Shown here: one piece after another, positions 60,217-64,000 of the stretch
Position numbering within the stretch: the stretch's first letter is position 1
How the letters are laid out: every line of letters begins with the position of its first letter
From: Paracoccaceae bacterium
Lineage (GTDB): Bacteria > Pseudomonadota > Alphaproteobacteria > Rhodobacterales > Rhodobacteraceae
Reading direction: 5' to 3'
NCBI GenBank assembly: GCA_014879735.1
Contig: JACSRN010000011.1
Location: 1 to 64,000, forward strand
DNA length: 64,000 nucleotides
The notes under the pieces: generated by a model
What the model was told of the DNA's origin: nothing
The model's database searches: none
Seen by the model: the letters and a program-made list of their open reading frames with translations, nothing else
Program-made: the position numbers and the translations under genes

Positions 60217-61139
60217 GCCAGCGCGGCCCTTACCCGCGGATCCATCACGGCCTGAAGGATATCGCCCAGCAGCGTTCCCAGCATGACCGCCATGGCCAGC
60301 ATCAGAAGGCAGGCCTGCACCACCGGGTAGTCATGCTGGCTCAGCGACTTGATCAGCAGCGTGCCGAGTCCGGGCCGGGCGAAGACCACCTCGACCGTGA
60401 CCGCGCCACCCAGGATCCAGCCGATGCGCAGGGCAAGGATCGTCACCACCGGGATCAGTGCATGGCGCAGGACATGGCCGAGCTGGATGCGCAGCGGCGA
60501 CAGGCCCTTGGCGTGCAGCAGCGTCACGAAATCCCGCCCCGAGGCTTCGATCATCGACACCCGGGTGATGCGGGCAACCAGCGCCGTGCCGCCCAGCCCG
60601 ATGGTCAGGACCGGCAGCACCAGCGCGGTCCAGCTGCGCGCGCCCGACACCGGCAGCCAGCCCAGCCATACCGAGAAGACCAGCATCAGGATCAGCCCCA
60701 GCCAGAAGCTGGGCATGGTGGAGCCAAGAAGCACCCCCCCCATGATCGCCCGGTCAGGCCAGCGGTCGCGGTTCAGCGCGGCGATGACACCAAGCCCCAC
60801 CCCCGCCACGGTGGAGAACAGCAGCGCCAGCCCGCCAAGCGCCAGCGAATGCGGCAGCGCCTGGGCAATCAGGTCGGCCACCGGGCGGCGGGCGACAATG
60901 GCCGTGCCAAGATCGCCCCGCAGGACATTCGACAGCCAGATGCCGTATTGCACCGGCAGCGGCCGGTCCAGGCCGTAGCGCACCTCCATCTCGGCGCGCG
61001 CTTCCGGCGAAGATCCGATCTTCAGCAGATTGTCGATCGGATCGCCGGGTATGAAGTGGAGGATCGAGAAGATCACCACCGAGACGGCCAGAAATACCGG
61101 CACCAGCATCAGGATCCTGCGGACCAGATAGGCGATCAT
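60213..61139 (-). CDS. Dipeptide/oligopeptide ABC permease (DppB-like)
   Basis: This is a 308-aa permease. The ATG at 61139 gives the DppB-type N-terminus MIAYLVRRILMLVPVFLAVS; the longer frame is spurious. The FIPGDPIDNLL segment near 34-44 and the EAA loop LLHAKGLSPLRIQLGHVLRHALIP near residues 200-223 are typical. It follows the receptor gene after a 43-bp gap. Confidence 0.92.
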   Translation of the reverse strand: MIAYLVRRILMLVPVFLAVSVVIFSILHFIPGDPIDNLLKIGSSPEARAEMEVRYGLDRPLPVQYGIWLSNVLRGDLGTAIVARRPVADLIAQALPHSLALGGLALLFSTVAGVGLGVIAALNRDRWPDRAIMGGVLLGSTMPSFWLGLILMLVFSVWLGWLPVSGARSWTALVLPVLTIGLGGTALVARITRVSMIEASGRDFVTLLHAKGLSPLRIQLGHVLRHALIPVVTILALRIGWILGGAVTVEVVFARPGLGTLLIKSLSQHDYPVVQACLLMLAMAVMLGTLLGDILQAVMDPRVRAALA

Positions 61140-61182
61140 GCCGATGCTCCCGCCGCTGTCGATGCCGGTGCCGGTGCCACGA

Positions 61183-62766
61183 CTATTCCTTGACCTCCAG
61201 ATCCAGGAAGGCGGCCGCGCCAAAGGCCGGGGCGTCTATGGCCGGCGGCATGGCCAGGCGGTCGGCGTTATAGGCCATCACCTGCAGCGGCTGATAGATC
61301 GGGGCCATCGGGAACTGGGTCAGCACATATTCGTGGTAGGCGGTGAAATTCGCTACCCGCTCGTCCGAGTTCTTCGCGCCGGTCATCGCAGCGGTGCGCA
61401 ATTCTTCCGCCTTCGGATCGTTGAACATCGAGACATTGGGATAGCCCAGCCTGTCGCCGCCGAAGAACCAGTCGACGATATCGGCATTGTCCCAGTTGTA
61501 GGACCGCACCGCCAGTTGCTGCTCGCCCGTCTTGTACTGGTCGCGGATCATCGAACTGTCGAAAGTGGTAATCTCGGCCTCGATCCCCACCGCCTTCAGC
61601 TGGGCTTGCACCACCTCGGTCAGCCGGCGGAAGATGCTGTCGCTTTGCGTCCACAGGCTGACCTTCAGCGGCTGGCCGTCCTTCAGGCGCACGCCATCAG
61701 GGCCCATGGTCCAGCCCGCCTCGTCCAGCAGGGCATTGGCGCGGGCCGGGTCATAGGCAATCCTCGCGCTTTCGGCGACATGGCTTTCCGGCAGGGCCGA
61801 GATGAGGAAGGTGTCGGCCACCGCCCCCGCGCCGCCGAAGACGGCGGCAAGGATCTCATCCTGGTTGATGGCCTTTGCCGCAGCTTCGCGCAGCCGGATG
61901 TCGTCGAAAGGCGCCTTGGTCACATTGATCGGCATGTACCAGAGTTCCTGGCCGGGCAATGTCAGAATCGCGAGATTGGGCTCCTTCTCGACTTCGCCGA
62001 TCAGATCGGCCGGCACCGAAAGCAGGAAATCCACCCCGCCGGTCTTCAACTCCAGAAAGGCGGTCGAATCCTCGGGGATTTCGCGGAAGGTCAGCCGCGC
62101 CACCTTGGCCGGCCCATGGTTTGCCGCCTCTGCCGGGCCCCAGACATAGTCTTCGTTGCGCAGCAGGATCGTTTCCTGCCCGATGGTGAAGCTGTCCAGC
62201 CTGAAGGCCCCGGTTCCATAGACCTCGGTCACGCCGTAGTTGTCGCCAAGGGCCACATAGGATTTCGGCTCGACGACGCCCATGAAGGTTGAGGACAGGT
62301 TGTAGAGCAGGTTCGGCTCGGGCCGCGACATGACGAATCTGACGGTATGATCGTCCACCACCTCGACCGAGGCGATGGCCTCGGCCATATAGGCGTTCTC
62401 GCCCTGGGCGGCCTTGAACAGTTCGATCCAGGCCTTCACGGCCGCGGCGTTGAACGGCTCGCCGTTGTGGTAGGTCACGCCCTGCTTCAGCCTGAAGGTC
62501 CAGGACATGCCGTCGGGGGCCTCTTCCCAGCTTTCCGCCAGCCAGGGGCGATAGGACAGGTCGGCCGCCTGGCTGACCAGGCGATCGAAGATCAGCCCGG
62601 TCGCCGTGTTCAGCATCGTGGCCTTGATCGGGTTGTAGGTCGGGGCGCCCACCTCGTTCGTGGCCATCACGAAGACGGCCTCCTGGGCGGCCGCGGCCTG
62701 GGCAACCATAAGCGCGGCCAGGCTGACCGAGGCGGACAGCAGGGTCTTGCGGAAGGGGAAGGTCAT
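61183..62766 (-). CDS. Dipeptide/oligopeptide ABC substrate-binding protein (family 5)
   Basis: This is a DppA-class periplasmic receptor (527 aa). The signal peptide runs through about residue 27 (LMVAQAAAAQE). The family marker is WTFRLKQGVTYHNGEPFNAAAVKAW near residues 90-114. It is the first gene of the Dpp operon, 25 bp downstream of the RpiR regulator, so the two are probably co-transcribed. The ligand could be a dipeptide, muropeptide or peptide-like amide; the M81 hydrolase in the same operon supports a peptide bond. Confidence 0.92.
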   Translation of the reverse strand: MTFPFRKTLLSASVSLAALMVAQAAAAQEAVFVMATNEVGAPTYNPIKATMLNTATGLIFDRLVSQAADLSYRPWLAESWEEAPDGMSWTFRLKQGVTYHNGEPFNAAAVKAWIELFKAAQGENAYMAEAIASVEVVDDHTVRFVMSRPEPNLLYNLSSTFMGVVEPKSYVALGDNYGVTEVYGTGAFRLDSFTIGQETILLRNEDYVWGPAEAANHGPAKVARLTFREIPEDSTAFLELKTGGVDFLLSVPADLIGEVEKEPNLAILTLPGQELWYMPINVTKAPFDDIRLREAAAKAINQDEILAAVFGGAGAVADTFLISALPESHVAESARIAYDPARANALLDEAGWTMGPDGVRLKDGQPLKVSLWTQSDSIFRRLTEVVQAQLKAVGIEAEITTFDSSMIRDQYKTGEQQLAVRSYNWDNADIVDWFFGGDRLGYPNVSMFNDPKAEELRTAAMTGAKNSDERVANFTAYHEYVLTQFPMAPIYQPLQVMAYNADRLAMPPAIDAPAFGAAAFLDLEVKE

Positions 62767-62791
62767 GATGGTTCTCTCTGTTGGGTCGGGG

Positions 62792-63718
62792 TCAGGATCT
62801 GCCCGGGTTTCGTCCCGGGGCGGTATGTCCGATGAAATCGCCGTAAAGCGCCGAGACGCGGGCCATGCGATCCTCCACCTCGGCGCCCAGTTCCCGGAAG
62901 ACGCCGTTGACCATCAGCCCGATCAGCGAAGACATGGCGCTGGTCGTGTCCCAGAAATGATTGAGCTCGGTCGGGACCGCGAACAGCTCCGTCACCGCGC
63001 CGGGCGCCCAGTCGCAATAGGGATCGGTGATCAGGGTCACGGGAATGCCTTCGTCCCGGGCGGCCAGGGCCAGATCCCGCGTCAGTCGCGAATAGCGGCG
63101 GCCGTCGACCAGCACCAGCGTGGTCTCTTCGGGATTTGACAGCAGGACCTCGGCGAAATGGCCGCCGGCTACATCGGCCAGATGCACGCCGGCACGCAGA
63201 TACTGCAGGTTGTGCACCAGTTCGGCGGCATGGCCGCGCTCGGTCTGGAAGCCGGCGACCCAGACCATGCGGCGGTGCGACAGCCGCTGCACCGCCGCCT
63301 CGAAGGCCGGCGTCGCGGCAAGTTCATAGACGGCGACCAGCGCCGCGATCTCCAGCTCCAGCGCGCGGGACAGCTCCAGCCTGCCCTGCCGGCTGCGACG
63401 ATGGAAGTCCCGCAGCCGGTCGCCGATCAGCCAGGCCTTCTGGCCCAGATCGACCTGCAGGCTGGATTTCAGATCCTTGAGGTGCCGGTAGCCGATGGTA
63501 CGGCAGAACCTGCCGACCGAAGCCTCAGAGACGCCGACCTTCGCAGCCACCGTCGCAGCCGTCTCGAACGGCAACGAGGACAGGTTTGTCAGAAGGTAAT
63601 GCGCCAGCGCGCGTTCGCCCGGGGTGCCGCCTTCGGCCGCCGCAGCCAGCCTTTGCCGCAGATCGCCCGGCACGGCATCGCGCGCATCCTCCGATCCGCC
63701 GGCTTCGACCCGATCCAA
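62792..63718 (-). CDS. RpiR/MurR-family transcriptional regulator
   Basis: This is a 308-aa regulator with an N-terminal HTH (FETAATVAAKVGVSEASVGRFCRTIGYRHLKDLK) and a C-terminal SIS domain (about 130-260), which binds sugar phosphates or amino-sugar ligands in this family. It is divergent from the enolase-superfamily gene at 63842 and directly upstream of the Dpp operon. MurR-like members control muropeptide use, which fits a dipeptide importer with an epimerase-like gene, but the ligand is unproven. Confidence 0.9.
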   Translation of the reverse strand: MDRVEAGGSEDARDAVPGDLRQRLAAAAEGGTPGERALAHYLLTNLSSLPFETAATVAAKVGVSEASVGRFCRTIGYRHLKDLKSSLQVDLGQKAWLIGDRLRDFHRRSRQGRLELSRALELEIAALVAVYELAATPAFEAAVQRLSHRRMVWVAGFQTERGHAAELVHNLQYLRAGVHLADVAGGHFAEVLLSNPEETTLVLVDGRRYSRLTRDLALAARDEGIPVTLITDPYCDWAPGAVTELFAVPTELNHFWDTTSAMSSLIGLMVNGVFRELGAEVEDRMARVSALYGDFIGHTAPGRNPGRS

Positions 63719-63841
63719 TCGCCCGCCCTCCCCTGATCGGAACAGCGTGTCAGAAATCTTTCATCTGGTCAATGTTGCAAGTAAGCTGATATTCTTGACT
63801 CAGGCACCCACCCCGCGGCTGCCATCCACCGGAGAACCGCG

Positions 63842-64000
63842 ATGCCCGATCCCGCACCGACCCGTGCCCCGCTGCGCATCGACGGGGCAACCTTGCGGCT
63901 GGTACGCCTGCCGCTGGTGACACCCTTCACCATCGCAACCGGCACCATGACCGAGAAGGTCTTTCCCCTGCTGACATTGCGGGCCGACGGGCTGGAGGGC
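63842..64000 (+). CDS. Enolase-superfamily gene, N-terminus only (racemase/epimerase-like)
   Basis: Only the first 53 codons are inside the window. The ATG at 63842 follows CGGAGAACC. The sequence LRLVRLPLVTPFTIATGT resembles the N-terminal capping domain of o-succinylbenzoate synthase, N-acylamino-acid racemase and dipeptide epimerase subgroups (RLPLxxPFxxSxGT). The neighbouring Dpp importer, M81 hydrolase and RpiR regulator favour a dipeptide or N-acyl-amino-acid epimerase. The catalytic barrel lies outside the window, so the call is provisional. Confidence 0.7.
   Translation, partial: MPDPAPTRAPLRIDGATLRLVRLPLVTPFTIATGTMTEKVFPLLTLRADGLEG

Noticed and set aside
1-64000. Search for tRNA, rRNA, CRISPR, insertion sequences, integrases and known riboswitches
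   Set aside because: No cloverleaf-like segment, repeat-spacer array, transposase motif or recognisable riboswitch core was seen by reading; a covariance-model search was not possible here.

Overview
The window is a dense, GC-rich catabolic region from an alphaproteobacterium. The codon use, ATGA-type start/stop overlaps, and mix of TRAP, BMP, ribose-type, spermidine-type, polar-amino-acid and dipeptide importers with LysR, GntR, IclR, LacI and RpiR regulators best fit the Rhodobacterales (a Paracoccus-like genome). Whether it lies on a chromosome, chromid or megaplasmid cannot be read from the sequence. I see no rRNA or tRNA gene, insertion sequence, integrase, replication gene or CRISPR array. 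About 54 protein genes are supported, almost all in tight operons, and they include seven complete import systems and six transcription regulators.

Layout. (1) 1-8851: a BMP/Nup-type nucleoside-like ABC importer with an acyl-CoA ligase, a creatininase-family hydrolase, a yeast-Fcy1-like cytosine deaminase and a LysR regulator, probably for uptake and opening of a nucleobase-like or creatinine-like heterocycle. (2) 8894-12786: a FrlD-like sugar-amine kinase divergent from a TRAP transporter; both promoters carry a GAACGTTC operator. (3) 12787-30161: two ribose-type sugar ABC importers, an SMP-30 lactonase, a FadR/FCD GntR regulator, an SDR, a two-subunit transketolase, a PRISE-like reductase, a GldA-like dehydrogenase and a cyclase-family hydrolase. 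They are linked by ATGATGCATCAT-type operators and no sugar kinase is present. (4) 30657-44142 (minus strand): a 12-gene amine-catabolism array with a PotABCD-type importer, PuuB-like oxidase, IclR regulator, PuuC-like aldehyde dehydrogenase, trimethylamine-dehydrogenase-like flavoprotein, class III aminotransferase, RidA and a two-subunit CoA-transferase. (5) 44554-55895: a LacI regulator, polar-amino-acid ABC importer, ornithine-cyclodeaminase homologue, GntR/UTRA regulator, FrlB-like deglycase, FAD oxidoreductase, FrlC-like epimerase and an Old-Yellow-Enzyme-type oxidoreductase. (6) 55935-64000: an M81 (MlrC) hydrolase, a Dpp-type importer, an RpiR regulator and the start of an enolase-superfamily gene, suggesting dipeptide or muropeptide-like use.

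The most interesting inference is that regions 2 and 5, 35-40 kb apart, form one regulon for Amadori compounds (fructosyl-amino acids). Homologues of FrlB, FrlC and FrlD are all present but split, and a palindrome (GAACGTTC core) occurs at exactly the four promoters that would tie together the kinase, the TRAP transporter, the amino-acid ABC importer beside the LacI gene, and the FAD oxidoreductase-FrlC-OYE operon. The operators are seen directly; the pathway assignment rests on family resemblance; the regulon and substrate are inference.
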